Shown piece after piece: positions 16,955 to 26,521 of a stretch of DNA of 64,000 nucleotides (positions are counted from its first letter, which is position 1; each line of letters starts with the position of its first letter). Source of the DNA: Corynebacterium haematomassiliense (GTDB lineage: Bacteria; Actinomycetota; Actinomycetes; Mycobacteriales; Mycobacteriaceae); assembly GCF_013978595.1 (NCBI RefSeq), contig NZ_JACDTZ010000001.1, positions 744,001 to 808,000 on the forward strand. The letters are read 5' to 3'. The notes beneath the pieces are model-generated. The model was not told the DNA's origin. It saw only the letters and a list, made by a program, of their open reading frames with translations, and did not search any database. Made by a program: the position numbers and the translations under genes.

Positions 16955-18130
16955 TCAGCCCTTGCGTCCGCCGCGGGCGACGTCGAGGTGGTCCGTGTCG
17001 CGCGAACCTGTCGCGGTGTGATCGCCCTTGCCGGAGGTAGCCGGGTCGTCGATCCATTCCACGTGGTGGCCGTGCTTGTCCACCTTGCGGCGGTTTCCGT
17101 GGTCGTCGTAGTCGACGTGGTAGTTGTTCTCCTCCGGATCCCGGCGGCCCGCCTTGACGTCGGCACGGTCCTTGATCACCGAGGCAATCGCGGTGATCGC
17201 GAGCACGCCGACGATGACCAACAGCGAGGCGACAGTACCGACCTCCGGCACGTCGAGCCCCTCGCCGCCGTTGATGAACGACAGGTTGTTCTCGTGCAGC
17301 GCGTGCAGCAGCAGCTTCACGCCGATGAAGCCAAGCACCACCGCGAGGCCGTATGGCAGGTACATCAGGCGGTCAAGCAGGCCGTTGAGCAGGAAGTAGA
17401 GCTGGCGCAGGCCCAGCAGCGCGAACGCGTTGGCGGTGAACACGAGGAAGGATTCCTGGGTGATGCCGTAGATCGCCGGGATGGAGTCGAAGGCAAACAT
17501 GACGTCGATAAACCCGATCGACAGCAGGGCGACGAACAGCGGCGTGACAGCCTTCTTGCCGGCCTGAGTCCTCGAAACGAGCCGGTCGGAGTGGTACGAC
17601 TTGGTCACCGGAATGACCTTGCGCAGCGTCTTGACCACGAACATATCGTTCGGGTCCGGGTCCTCCTGGTCGGTGACTTCGTCGTAGACCAGCTTGATGG
17701 CGGTGTAGATGAGGAAAGCGGCGAAGATGTAGAACACGTCCGACCACGCCTCGATGATCACGGCGCCAAGCAGGATGAAAATGAGGCGGAACACCAGCGC
17801 CATGACAATGCCGATGAGCAGCACCTTCTGCTGGTACGCGCGAGGGATCTTGAACGAGCCCATGATCAGGGCGAAGACGAACAGGTTATCCACCGACAGC
17901 GACAACTCGGTGATGTAGCCGGTGAAGAACTGCACGGCGTGCTCGGAGTCCCACAGCCACCAGACCAGCCCGCCGAACAGACACGCCATGGACATGTAGA
18001 ACAGCGCCCAGCCGCCCGACTCCTTCATCGTCGGCTCGTGCGGGGTGCGCACGTGCGAGACGAAGTCGAAGATGAAAAATCCCAGGATCACCGCCGAGGT
18101 GATCAGCCAAATGTAAAGGGGCACATGCAT
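16955..18130 (-). CDS. terC: TerC-family membrane transporter (likely Mn2+ exporter)
   Basis: 391 residues with about nine membrane segments. Family motifs ELSLSVDNLFVFALIMG and FIDVMFAFDSIPAIYGI place acidic residues in the membrane for metal binding. The C-terminal 60 residues are hydrophilic and His/Asp-rich. The ATG at 18130 has GGAGG 7 nt upstream; that GGAGG is buried in a hairpin of the leader, which looks like a yybP-ykoY manganese riboswitch. The context suggests manganese efflux or metal loading of exported proteins rather than tellurite resistance. Confidence 0.9.
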   Translation of the reverse strand: MHVPLYIWLITSAVILGFFIFDFVSHVRTPHEPTMKESGGWALFYMSMACLFGGLVWWLWDSEHAVQFFTGYITELSLSVDNLFVFALIMGSFKIPRAYQQKVLLIGIVMALVFRLIFILLGAVIIEAWSDVFYIFAAFLIYTAIKLVYDEVTDQEDPDPNDMFVVKTLRKVIPVTKSYHSDRLVSRTQAGKKAVTPLFVALLSIGFIDVMFAFDSIPAIYGITQESFLVFTANAFALLGLRQLYFLLNGLLDRLMYLPYGLAVVLGFIGVKLLLHALHENNLSFINGGEGLDVPEVGTVASLLVIVGVLAITAIASVIKDRADVKAGRRDPEENNYHVDYDDHGNRRKVDKHGHHVEWIDDPATSGKGDHTATGSRDTDHLDVARGGRKG

Positions 18131-18137
18131 AAGTAAG

Positions 18138-18265
18138 CCTCCGGTCAGCGTTGCGTAAAAGACCGGAGGTCTCCCCCACCACTGTGGGCGGTCCGGACCG
18201 GGGCTATCGCCTGACGACGGCACCGTGCTGACGATCCTGGACACTTCCGGGGTACTCCCCTCCAA
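18138..18265 (-). promoter_or_regulatory. Probable yybP-ykoY (manganese) riboswitch leader of terC
   Basis: On the minus strand GGGGAGTA (18253-18260), a CGTCGTCA segment and GGGGGAGACC (about 18166-18175) match the conserved loops of yybP-ykoY. The 9-bp stem CCTCCGGTC/GACCGGAGG (18138-18146 with 18161-18169) sequesters the terC GGAGG. A TAGTGT -10 box lies at 18275-18280. I expect Mn2+ to free the ribosome site; the mechanism is inferred. Confidence 0.72.
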
Positions 18266-18353
18266 GCGCGTTTCACACTACACCACGCGGCGGCGTGCCG
18301 CGTCCGCCGCCGCGCACCGCCCTGTACCGCTCCGGGCCCGCCCCACCTTCCGC

Positions 18354-18510
18354 GTAGATGCTTACCCCAGGATGCTTACTGCCCGAGGATGCTTACTTCT
18401 AAACGCTTACTTCTCGAGATATCGAGGGCCTCGGCGGGTGCACCACTCGATGGATAAGCATCCTGGGGTAAGCATCTAGCCCCGGTAAGCATCCTGGGGT
18501 AAGCATCTAC
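18354..18510. repeat. Inverted/direct repeat array of ATGCTTAC octamers downstream of ftsK
   Basis: A 26-bp segment at 18354-18379 is the exact reverse complement of 18485-18510. A direct copy of the latter lies 32 bp away at 18453-18478 with one change. In all, ATGCTTAC or its complement occurs six times, with two near-copies (ACGCTTAC, ATAAGCAT). The centre carries CTCGAGATATCGAG. No gene is seen in the 402-nt gap 18131-18532 beyond this array and the riboswitch. Confidence 0.9.
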
Positions 18511-18532
18511 GGCGGGGTTCTGCGTCCGCCAG

Positions 18533-21500
18533 CTAGAACGCTCCTCCGGTCGGGTTGTACGTCGCGGTGACGGTCCGGGTGTCGGCGTCGCCGTCCGCAC
18601 CAGAGCCACCCGCATCGGAGCCACCCGCGCCGGAATCTGAACCGTTGGCGTCGCCGGCGCCGTCGTCAAGCTGCACGTCCTTCGGAGCCTCGGCCGGGTC
18701 CGCGCCCTTGATCATCCAGATGATGGTCTCCAGCTCCTCGGGCTTGACCAACACGTCGCGGGCCTTGGAGCCTTCGGACGGGCCGACCACACCGCGGGAT
18801 TCCATGAGGTCCATCAGGCGGCCGGCCTTGGCAAAGCCGATGCGCAGCTTGCGCTGCAACATCGAGGTGGAGCCGAGCTGGGAGGTGACCACGAGCTCGA
18901 CGGCCTCGAGCAGGTCGTCCATGTCCTTGCCGATGTCGTCGTCGATGACCTTGGCTTCGGCCTGCTTGTCCTCGGTGACGCCCTCGACGTAGTCGGGCTC
19001 GTCCTGCTGCGCCTTCGCCGCCTCGACAACGGCCTGGATCTCTTCGTCTGAGACGAACGCGCCCTGCAGACGCTGCGGCTTGCCGGCACCCTGCGGGATG
19101 AACAGGCCGTCGCCCATGCCGATGAGCTTTTCGGCGCCGCCCTGGTCCAAAATCACGCGGGAGTCGGTCAGCGAGGACGTCGCAAAGGCGAGGCGCGACG
19201 GCACGTTCGTCTTGATCAGGCCGGTGACCACGTCCACGGACGGTCGCTGGGTCGCCAGCACCAGGTGGATGCCCGCCGCACGCGCCTTCTGGGTGATGCG
19301 CACGATGGATTCCTCGATCTCCTTCGGCGCGGTCATCATCAGGTCGGCCAGCTCGTCCACAACGCACACGATGAACGGGTACGGCCGCATTTCGCGCTCG
19401 GATCCTGGAGGGGCGGTCAGTTCTCCGGATCGGACCTTGCGGTTGAAGTCCTTGATGTGGCGCACGCGCGCGGACTTCATGTCCATGTAGCGCTGCTCCA
19501 TCTCCTCCACCAACCACTGCAGGGCTGCTGACGCCTTCTTCGGCTGGGTGATGATCGGCGTGATCAGGTGCGGGATGCCCTCGTACGGGGTCAGCTCCAC
19601 CATCTTCGGGTCCACCAGAATCAGGCGGACTTCCTCCGGCGTCGCGCGCGTGAGCAGCGAGATCAGCATGGAGTTCACAAACGCGGACTTACCGGAGCCG
19701 GTGGAACCGGCGACCAAAAGGTGCGGCATCTTCTGGATCGAGGAGGCGATGAAGTCGCCCTCGATGTCCTTGCCCAGGCCGATGAGCATCGGGTCGTCCT
19801 GCGCGGAGACTTTCGGCGAGTCCAGCACGTCGCGCAGCCGCACCATCTCGCGGTCGGCGTTGGGCACCTCGATGCCGACGGCGGATTTGCCGGGGATCGG
19901 GGTGAGCAGGCGCACGTTGTCGGTGGCCACGGCGTAGGCGAGGTTGGACTGCAGGTTGGTGATCTTGGAGACCTTCACACCAGGCCCAAGCTCCACCTCG
20001 TAGCGGGTGACTGTCGGGCCGCGGGAGAAGCCGGTGACCTGCGCATTGACCTTGAATTCCTCGAAGACGTCGGTGATCGCCTCGATCATGCGGTCGTTGG
20101 CCTCGGTGCGTGTCTTCGGCGCGTTACCCGCGAGCAGCAGTTCAGTCGACGGCAGGTGGTAATCGCCCTGCGGGATCTTGCGCACCTGCTTCGGGGCGGC
20201 TTGTTCGGTCTCGGACTTCGGAGTGGTCGCGGGGATCTTGGAGGCGTCGATGCCGCTGCGCGCCGCGATCGCCTTCGCCATCTGCTCGCGCGAGCTAGCT
20301 ACGGCGTCGGGGGCAGTTGCTTCTCGACGTTCCGTCTCCGGCTCTTCCCGCTGCAGCACCTTCGTCTCGTTGTCGCGCTGGGCTGGCTTCGGCGCGGCTG
20401 ACTTCGGAGCGGCAGGCTTGGCTGCCGGCTTGGGAGCCGGTGCCGGAGCAGCCGCCGGGCGCTGCACCACGGCGGTTTCGGCGGAGGCGGCAGGCTCTGC
20501 TGCAGGTTGGCCGAAGTCGTCGTGGTCTTCGACCTCGTCGGCGAAGTCGAACAGGTCCAGCTCGTCGTCGCCGTCGGCCGGGTAGCTTTCCATCGGAGTC
20601 GGGCGGCGCAGCGAGGGCCGCCGCGTCGGGCGGGCCGGTCGGGCCGGGCGTTCGGTGTCGGCTGTGCGGCCGCGTGAACGTCGAGAAGCTGCGCGAGTGG
20701 TGCGGCGCTCGCGGCCTTCTGCGATGTCGTCCAGGTCGTCGGTGACGTGGCTGTACGGGTCCAGGTCTTCGTCGTCGGGCGTGTCCGTGTTGGACAGCAT
20801 GCGGGTGACCAGGTCCTTGATGTAGTCGTAGGCCTCGCGCACAGTGATGCCGGTGGCTTTCAGTGCGCCGTAGAGAATCACCAGGCCAAGCAGCGGGATT
20901 GCTACGAATGACGAGAAGCCTGCTGCGAGCACGCCGCCGGTGAAGGCGCCGAACGCACCGCCGGCGAGCTTGCGTTCCTCCCACGCCGAGGGGTTGCCGG
21001 CAAAGACGTGGATCAGGCCGAGCATGCCGATCGCGATGATGGAAAAGCCCAGCGTAACGCGTGCGCGCACGGCGTCGGAGGTGCGCACGTTAAGCATCAG
21101 CGCGATGGCGATGCCGACCAGGATCACCGGCAGAATCAGCGCGCCGGCGCCGATGAGCCAGTGAGTGCCGGTGGAGATGACCTGTCCCACGGGGCCGGCC
21201 ACGTCGAACCAGACCGAGCCTCCGATGATGGCAGCTAGACCAATGAGAACTAAACCCCACGCGTCGGCGTGGGTCTCAAACGTGCTGTGTCCGCCGAAGC
21301 GGCTTTCCCGCCGCGGTTCGCGGCTTCGACGTTCGTCTTCGGCGGAGCTTTCAGCGCGCTCCTCTGGCATCTCGAAATCGTCCTCCCAGTCGTCGTCCCA
21401 ATCGTCGCGGCTGCGTCTGGGCCTGCGTGCGGCGGTGTCGTCGAAGTCGGACTCGTGCTTATCGCGGCGGAAGAACGACCCGACGCCCCGCGCGGCGGCG

Positions 21501-21679
21501 CCCAGCGAATGGCCGACGACCTTGTACGCGGAACCCACACGTTCATCCGCGGTTTCAGCGGCCACGTTCGACGATGTCGGCGGGTGCGTCATGGACACCG
21601 GACCGCCATAGCGGGTGCCGCCCGAAGGACGGCGCGTTGAAGACCGCGACGAGCGCGGCGCGGTGTTTTTGACAGACAT
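18533..21679 (-). CDS. ftsK: DNA translocase FtsK
   Basis: 1048 residues. The N-terminal part has a basic, Ser/Arg-rich stretch and four membrane segments (about 145-290), then an acidic and Pro/Ala-rich linker. The RecA-like motor carries Walker [13 protein letters not shown] and Walker [12 protein letters not shown] with LVLATQRPS. The C-terminal gamma domain ([19 protein letters not shown]) reads chromosome polarity. It pumps terminal chromosome DNA through the septum. The last 40 residues are Gly/Asp/Ser-rich. Its 3' flank holds the unusual repeat array. Confidence 0.95.
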   Translation of the reverse strand: MSVKNTAPRSSRSSTRRPSGGTRYGGPVSMTHPPTSSNVAAETADERVGSAYKVVGHSLGAAARGVGSFFRRDKHESDFDDTAARRPRRSRDDWDDDWEDDFEMPEERAESSAEDERRSREPRRESRFGGHSTFETHADAWGLVLIGLAAIIGGSVWFDVAGPVGQVISTGTHWLIGAGALILPVILVGIAIALMLNVRTSDAVRARVTLGFSIIAIGMLGLIHVFAGNPSAWEERKLAGGAFGAFTGGVLAAGFSSFVAIPLLGLVILYGALKATGITVREAYDYIKDLVTRMLSNTDTPDDEDLDPYSHVTDDLDDIAEGRERRTTRAASRRSRGRTADTERPARPARPTRRPSLRRPTPMESYPADGDDELDLFDFADEVEDHDDFGQPAAEPAASAETAVVQRPAAAPAPAPKPAAKPAAPKSAAPKPAQRDNETKVLQREEPETERREATAPDAVASSREQMAKAIAARSGIDASKIPATTPKSETEQAAPKQVRKIPQGDYHLPSTELLLAGNAPKTRTEANDRMIEAITDVFEEFKVNAQVTGFSRGPTVTRYEVELGPGVKVSKITNLQSNLAYAVATDNVRLLTPIPGKSAVGIEVPNADREMVRLRDVLDSPKVSAQDDPMLIGLGKDIEGDFIASSIQKMPHLLVAGSTGSGKSAFVNSMLISLLTRATPEEVRLILVDPKMVELTPYEGIPHLITPIITQPKKASAALQWLVEEMEQRYMDMKSARVRHIKDFNRKVRSGELTAPPGSEREMRPYPFIVCVVDELADLMMTAPKEIEESIVRITQKARAAGIHLVLATQRPSVDVVTGLIKTNVPSRLAFATSSLTDSRVILDQGGAEKLIGMGDGLFIPQGAGKPQRLQGAFVSDEEIQAVVEAAKAQQDEPDYVEGVTEDKQAEAKVIDDDIGKDMDDLLEAVELVVTSQLGSTSMLQRKLRIGFAKAGRLMDLMESRGVVGPSEGSKARDVLVKPEELETIIWMIKGADPAEAPKDVQLDDGAGDANGSDSGAGGSDAGGSGADGDADTRTVTATYNPTGGAF

Positions 21680-21746
21680 GCGTGTAACTCTAACGCCTTA
21701 AGTCACATTTACACCTCACGCCACACCCGCGACGCGCGGTCAAGGG

Positions 21747-22373
21747 TCACATCTTGATCTCGAAGCCCTCGAACGCCTCCACGGAACCAGTCAGTTCCAC
21801 CTTCGCCGCGTCGCGGCCGGAAACCCACAGCAGCAGCTCGCCCGGATCGCCGGCAACACGCAGCACGTTGTCGCCGCGCTCGGCCACCCCAGCCTTATCG
21901 CCGATGGTCGCGGGCGGCATGCTCGGCGGCGTTAGGATCACCGGCACCGGCGCATTGCGAAGCGTAAACTTGCCGAAGCGCTTCGCCAGCGCGAACAGCT
22001 CCTCGTTAATGACTTGGGAGAATTCGCGCGGCTCCACCACTCCCCCGCCGCGACGCACGTCCTCGTGGTGGATGAAGTGCTCGGACGTGTTCATAGCGGA
22101 GTTGAGCGGCTTGAGCCACACCGGCGGGCCGGCAGCCCACTCGCGCACGACGTCCTCGTACGGGCGGGCCATTTGCTTCGCCGTCTCCTTCTCCGTGACA
22201 CCTGAGAGTGCGTTCACGAAGATGCCGGGGGCGGCTGCCGGCTTGGACTCGCGGATGAGTAGATGGACTGCGAGGTCCCGGGTGGTCCAGCCCTCGTTCA
22301 GCGTCGGCGCATCGGGTCCGACCCGAAGAAACAACTGGGCGAGGCGTTCACGTTCTTTCTGCGCAAAAGACAT
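21747..22373 (-). CDS. TIGR03085-type metal-binding protein (mycothiol-dependent DinB-like superfamily)
   Basis: 208 residues. The four-helix N-terminal domain begins MSFAQKERERLAQLF and contains TTRDLAVHLLIRE (first His ligand) and HFIHHEDVRRG (second and third His), matching the maleylpyruvate-isomerase/DinB metal triad. The C-terminal domain is beta-rich. The reaction is not known; mycothiol-linked chemistry is inferred from the family. The gene stands alone between ftsK and two secreted-protein genes. Confidence 0.8.
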   Translation of the reverse strand: MSFAQKERERLAQLFLRVGPDAPTLNEGWTTRDLAVHLLIRESKPAAAPGIFVNALSGVTEKETAKQMARPYEDVVREWAAGPPVWLKPLNSAMNTSEHFIHHEDVRRGGGVVEPREFSQVINEELFALAKRFGKFTLRNAPVPVILTPPSMPPATIGDKAGVAERGDNVLRVAGDPGELLLWVSGRDAAKVELTGSVEAFEGFEIKM

Positions 22374-22382
22374 GCGCCCAGC

Positions 22383-22832
22383 CTAGCTGGAAAGGTTCAC
22401 CCCGGAGCCGCTGGAAAGCTGCAGTTCCAAGTTGTTGAAGCCCTTGATCAGCGGGGCGAACTGCTCAACCTTCGGGTCGAAGGTAATCACTTCGCCGCCG
22501 ACGCCCCATCCGAGCTTGGTCGCCTGCTTGCCGTCTTTGAAGCACTCATTGCGCCCGCCCTTGGCGTTCATGTGGCACATGACGGAGTCGCCCTCGAAGG
22601 CGCCCAGCACGCGCACGCCCTGCACCTTGATGTTGCGGAAGTTCGGGTCACCGAAGCGGATCACGTCGTAGAGCTTCCAGGCGGATGCGTAGCCGGGGTC
22701 GTACGGCACCTCCGTGCCGGGTGGCAGCGGGTGGCCACCCGTCCAGTCGACGTCATCCTGTGCGTGAGCGGTTGGTGCGAGGGTTACCGCGGCGGCAAGC
22801 AAAGCCGCGGCGGTTTTCGTTGCGGTCTTCAT
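22383..22832 (-). CDS. Secreted corynebacterial protein, paralogue A
   Basis: 149 residues with a signal peptide ending near PTAHAQDD. It is a tandem paralogue of the next gene: both share TGGHPLPPGT, the DPGYA..W..YDV segment, GDPNFRN and DGK.AT, plus two cysteines flanking an NAKGG motif that could form a disulphide. No enzyme motif is visible. The ATG at 22832 is used; a start 18 nt earlier only lengthens the n-region. Function unknown. Confidence 0.75.
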   Translation of the reverse strand: MKTATKTAAALLAAAVTLAPTAHAQDDVDWTGGHPLPPGTEVPYDPGYASAWKLYDVIRFGDPNFRNIKVQGVRVLGAFEGDSVMCHMNAKGGRNECFKDGKQATKLGWGVGGEVITFDPKVEQFAPLIKGFNNLELQLSSGSGVNLSS

Positions 22833-22909
22833 GGGCCACATTGTGCACACCCGTAACAGAGATGCCTAGGCCTTGTTGCGTGGTTGTTATGAAACCGTAC
22901 GGTTTCCGC

Positions 22910-23362
22910 CTAGATCTGGGAGGACCCTGCGAAAAGGTTCGACAGGCCCAGCCGCGCCTGGATCCCCAAGAAAAAGCGGATTGCCGGCGCGAAGAAGTTG
23001 ACCAACGGATCGACAGTCACGACCTTGCCGAACGGCATGTAGCTCAGCTCGGTCGCCTCCTTGCCGTCGACGTAGCAGCCCCACATGCCGCCCTTTGCAT
23101 TTTCCAGGCACAGGATCGAATCCTGGTTGAACTGCCCGATCACGCGAACGCCTCGCACATCCTGGTTGCGGAAGTTGGGGTCGCCCAACTTCACCACGTC
23201 GTAGCTGCGCCACTGGGTGGCGTAGCCGGGATCGAACGGGACCTGCGTTCCCGGCGGAAGCGGGTGCCCGCCGGTCCAGCTGGTCTCGTCGGCGGAAGCT
23301 ACTGGCGCAAGAAGCGAGACGGCAATAACGACGGCTGCTGCGGTGCGGTGGAAGTGTCTCAT
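22910..23362 (-). CDS. Secreted corynebacterial protein, paralogue B
   Basis: 150 residues with signal peptide RTAAAVVIAVSLLAPVASA. It is the upstream member of the tandem pair and lies 77 nt from paralogue A. The shared core spans about residues 30-125, and the C-terminal ends differ. The longer in-frame start reaching 23443 would begin inside the repeat at 23431 and lacks a ribosome site. Function unknown; secretion and the conserved Cys pair are what the sequence supports. Confidence 0.75.
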   Translation of the reverse strand: MRHFHRTAAAVVIAVSLLAPVASADETSWTGGHPLPPGTQVPFDPGYATQWRSYDVVKLGDPNFRNQDVRGVRVIGQFNQDSILCLENAKGGMWGCYVDGKEATELSYMPFGKVVTVDPLVNFFAPAIRFFLGIQARLGLSNLFAGSSQI

Positions 23363-23430
23363 ACCCCTTCTATCGCAACGCCCCACAAACGCGTTAGCCC
23401 CCTCGGCTGCCGCGGGGCGGGCCGAAGGGG

Positions 23431-23443
23431 CGTCGATAAGCAA
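23431..23443 (+). repeat. Dispersed 13-mer CGTCGATAAGCAA, copy 4
   Basis: Exact copy just after the rnj stop. Together with the adjacent ATGCTTAGCG it forms a hairpin (TAAGCA-AA-TGCTTA) over the TAA stop. Confidence 0.7.
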
Positions 23444-23447
23444 ATGC

Positions 23448-25565
23448 TTAGCGGGACTCGCGGGTGGAGGCGATCTCGTCCTCGGTGGCGACGTGGTTGT
23501 CCGAAGACATCGGCACCACGGTCGGCAGAATCACCGGCTGACGCTTGTAGTTCTGCTCGATCGCGCGGGAGACCTTGCGGCGGATCTGCTGCACCATGCG
23601 GAACGCATCGTTCTCGCCTTCGGCGGCCAGATCGCCCATGACGGCCTCGACGCCTTCAACGACCTTCTTGTTGAAGTCGCGGTCGTCGTCGCTGTAGCCC
23701 GTGGTGGACACCTGCGGCGCCTCCAGCAGGCGGCCGGTGCGGTCGTCGATCACACAGGTGATGGACACAACGCCGCCGGACGCCAGCGAGGTGCGGTCCG
23801 CCAACACGTCCGGGTCCACGTCGCCCATGGTGGTGCCGTCGACGTAGAGCTGGCCCACCTGGTACTGGCCGGCGACCTTGATATTGCCCTTGTGCATGTC
23901 GACAACCACGCCGTTTTGCGCAAGCGCGGTGTTGCTCGGCTTCACGCCGGTGGAAATAGCAAGCTCCTTGTTGGCGCGCATGTGGCGCCACTCGCCGTGC
24001 ACCGGCATCGCGTTGCGCGGGCGCGCCGCGTTGTAGAGCGCGAGCAGCTCGCCGGCGTAGCCGTGGCCGGATGCGTGGACGTGCGCCTCGGAGTTGGTGA
24101 TCACGTTCGCGCCGATCTGCGCGAGGTTGTTGATCACCGCGAACACCGCCTCCTCGTTGCCCGGGATGAGCGAGGAGGACAGGATGATCGTGTCGCCGTC
24201 GTGGATGGTGATCTGGCGGTGCTCACGGCGCGACATGCGCGACAGTGCAGCCATCGGCTCGCCCTGGGTGCCGGTGGTGATCAGCACCGTCTTGTGCGGC
24301 GCCATCTTCGCGGCCTCCTCGATCGGGATGATCGTGCCCTTCGGCGCCTTGAGCAGGTTCATCTTCTCCGCGATCTCCATGTTGCGCAGCATGGAGCGGC
24401 CGTTGAACGCCACCTTGCGGTTGTTGGCCACAGCGGCGTTGATGGCCATCTGGACGCGGGAGACGTTCGACGCGAACGACGCGATGACCACGCGCTGGCG
24501 CGCGTTGGACACTAGGCGGGTCAGCGTCTCCTCAATGCCGGCCTCCGAGGCGGAGATGCCCGGGATGGTGGCGTTGGTGGAATCGCACATGAATAGGTCG
24601 ATGCCCTCGTCGCCGAGGCGGGCGAGCGCCGGGATGTCCGTCGGCTTGCCGTCGTACGGCGTCTGGTCCACCTTCACGTCGCCGGTCATCACAACGTGGC
24701 CGGCGCCGGTCTTGATGGAGACACCCAGGCACTCCGGGATGGAGTGGTTGACGTGCCAGAAGCGCAGGCGGAACGGGCCGACGGTGACCTCGGAATCCTT
24801 GTTCACGTCGTTGAGCTTCGGACGCTGGCGGTGCTCCTGCGTCTTCGCCTTGATCAGTGCGTTGGTGAACTTGGACGAGTAGATCGGGATATCGCTGCGC
24901 AGCTTGAGCAGCCACGGGATCGCGCCAATGTGGTCCTCGTGGCCGTGCGTGACCACGAGCGCGTCGATCTTGTCCAGCTTGTTTTCAATCGGGCCGAAGT
25001 CCGGCAGCACCAGGTCCACGCCCGGCTCGTCGGAGTTCGGGAACAGCACGCCGCAGTCCACGATGAGCAGGCGGCCGTTGTACTCGAAGACCGTCATGTT
25101 GCGGCCGATTTCAGAAATGCCGCCGAGCGCGTAAATGCGCAGCGTGTCCTTGGCCGGCTTCGGCGGTGCGGGCAGGCGCTTGGTCAGATCAGCGCCCTGC
25201 ATGGACTTCATGGGGTTGCGGCGGCCGCCTCCCTGGCCCCCACCGTTGCCGCCGTTGCCGCCGCGGCCACGGCGACGGCGGTTACGGCTGCTGCCGCCAC
25301 GGTTGTTACCACCGTTTCCGCCGTTGCCGTTGTTGCCGCCGTCGCGGCCGCCGCGGCTGTTGCCGCCGTTGCGGCCACCGTTGTCGTCGCGGTTGTCGTT
25401 GCCGTTGTTGCCGTTGTTGCCACCGTCGCGCTCAGCGGGCGCGTCGTTGCCGCCGCCGTTCGCAGGGGTGTCGCTCGGCGCCTGGAAAACCGGCTGCTGC
25501 TCGGTTGCTTCCGGCGGCCCGGCCTTGCGCGTCACCTTGCGTGCGCGGTTGCGGGGTTCATTCAT
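23448..25565 (-). CDS. rnj: Ribonuclease J
   Basis: 705 residues. A low-complexity Gly/Asn/Arg extension (about residues 35-125) precedes the metallo-beta-lactamase/beta-CASP core. The metal site is HGHEDH near residue 207, with HVNHSIPE and ASGHGYAGELLALYN later. It has 5' exonuclease and endonuclease activity in mRNA and rRNA processing. The Gly-rich extension may mediate RNA or condensate contacts; that is inference. dapA lies 2 nt upstream, as in mycobacteria. Confidence 0.94.
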   Translation of the reverse strand: MNEPRNRARKVTRKAGPPEATEQQPVFQAPSDTPANGGGNDAPAERDGGNNGNNGNDNRDDNGGRNGGNSRGGRDGGNNGNGGNGGNNRGGSSRNRRRRGRGGNGGNGGGQGGGRRNPMKSMQGADLTKRLPAPPKPAKDTLRIYALGGISEIGRNMTVFEYNGRLLIVDCGVLFPNSDEPGVDLVLPDFGPIENKLDKIDALVVTHGHEDHIGAIPWLLKLRSDIPIYSSKFTNALIKAKTQEHRQRPKLNDVNKDSEVTVGPFRLRFWHVNHSIPECLGVSIKTGAGHVVMTGDVKVDQTPYDGKPTDIPALARLGDEGIDLFMCDSTNATIPGISASEAGIEETLTRLVSNARQRVVIASFASNVSRVQMAINAAVANNRKVAFNGRSMLRNMEIAEKMNLLKAPKGTIIPIEEAAKMAPHKTVLITTGTQGEPMAALSRMSRREHRQITIHDGDTIILSSSLIPGNEEAVFAVINNLAQIGANVITNSEAHVHASGHGYAGELLALYNAARPRNAMPVHGEWRHMRANKELAISTGVKPSNTALAQNGVVVDMHKGNIKVAGQYQVGQLYVDGTTMGDVDPDVLADRTSLASGGVVSITCVIDDRTGRLLEAPQVSTTGYSDDDRDFNKKVVEGVEAVMGDLAAEGENDAFRMVQQIRRKVSRAIEQNYKRQPVILPTVVPMSSDNHVATEDEIASTRESR

Positions 25566-25567
25566 GT

Positions 25568-26476
25568 TTATAGGACTCCAGCCTGTGTCATTTCTTCGCG
25601 GAGCCGCTCGACCTGCTCGTCCGTCGCCGCAGCGACCGGCAGGCGGGGGTCTCCTACTTCGATGCCCTGCAGTCGCAGAGCTGCCTTTGCAAATGTCACG
25701 CCGCCCAGCGCGCCCTGTTGGCGCGCGAGCACGTTGAGTGTGTTGGCGTTGATTTCCCGTGCGCGGGCGAGATCGCCGTTCTCGTATGCAGTCACTAGTT
25801 CACGCAGCGCCTTCGGTGCGGCATGCCCAACCACGGAGATCATTCCGGTCGCGCCGACAGCGAGCCACGGGAGGTTCAAAGGGTCGTCGCCCGAGTACCA
25901 CGCCAGCCCGGTCTCCTGAATCAGGGTAGACGCTTCGAGCATGTCGCCCTTCGCGTCCTTCACCGCTTGGATCGTGTCCACTTCCGCAAGCCTGCGGATG
26001 GTGTCGGAATCGATCGGGATGCCGGAGCGGCCGGGGATGTCGTACAGGCAGACCGGGAGATTGGTCGCTTCCGCGACTGCGCGGAAGTGCGCCTCCACCC
26101 CTGCCTGGGACGGCTTGGAGTAGTACGGCGTGACAACCAACAGGCCGTCAGCGCCGGCCTCCGCGGCCGCTTTCGCCATTGCCACCGCGTGGCGGGTGTC
26201 GTTGGACCCCGCGCCTGCGATGATGCGGGCTTTGCCCCCTACCTCTTCGCGCACTGCTTTTAAGAACGCGACCTTTTCTTCGTCGGTGGTTGTCGGGGAT
26301 TCGCCCGTCGTGCCTGCGAGCACTAGTGCGTCGATTCCTTGTTCTACCAAGTGGGCAGCGAGATCGCGGCCTGCCGTAAGGTCGAGTTCGCCATCGGAAT
26401 CAAACGGCGTGACCATTGCTACGCAGACGGAGCCGAAGATGTCGGCTCCCAGATCAGCTTTGAGAGATGTGCCCAT
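25568..26476 (-). CDS. dapA: 4-hydroxy-tetrahydrodipicolinate synthase
   Basis: 302-residue TIM barrel. The Schiff-base lysine is K173 (AVKDAKGD), with Y145 in [10 protein letters not shown] and the TTGES segment at 56-60. It condenses pyruvate with aspartate semialdehyde in lysine and meso-diaminopimelate synthesis. It lies in the dapB-(thyX-like)-dapA-rnj order and is 36 nt from the ThyX-like stop. Confidence 0.96.
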   Translation of the reverse strand: MGTSLKADLGADIFGSVCVAMVTPFDSDGELDLTAGRDLAAHLVEQGIDALVLAGTTGESPTTTDEEKVAFLKAVREEVGGKARIIAGAGSNDTRHAVAMAKAAAEAGADGLLVVTPYYSKPSQAGVEAHFRAVAEATNLPVCLYDIPGRSGIPIDSDTIRRLAEVDTIQAVKDAKGDMLEASTLIQETGLAWYSGDDPLNLPWLAVGATGMISVVGHAAPKALRELVTAYENGDLARAREINANTLNVLARQQGALGGVTFAKAALRLQGIEVGDPRLPVAAATDEQVERLREEMTQAGVL

Positions 26477-26508
26477 GGCCCAGTAGGATACCTGCCCCTT
26501 ACGAGCAA

Positions 26509-26521
26509 TTGCTTATCGACG
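26509..26521 (-). repeat. Dispersed 13-mer CGTCGATAAGCAA, copy 5
   Basis: Exact minus-strand copy that encodes the last two arginines and TAA stop of the ThyX-like gene. Read on, AAGCAATTGCT forms a small palindrome. Confidence 0.7.

Noticed and set aside
18354..18510. Repeat array considered as an IS or transposon end
   Set aside because: No transposase frame lies within or beside it, there are no target-site duplications, and the flanks are ftsK and the terC leader.
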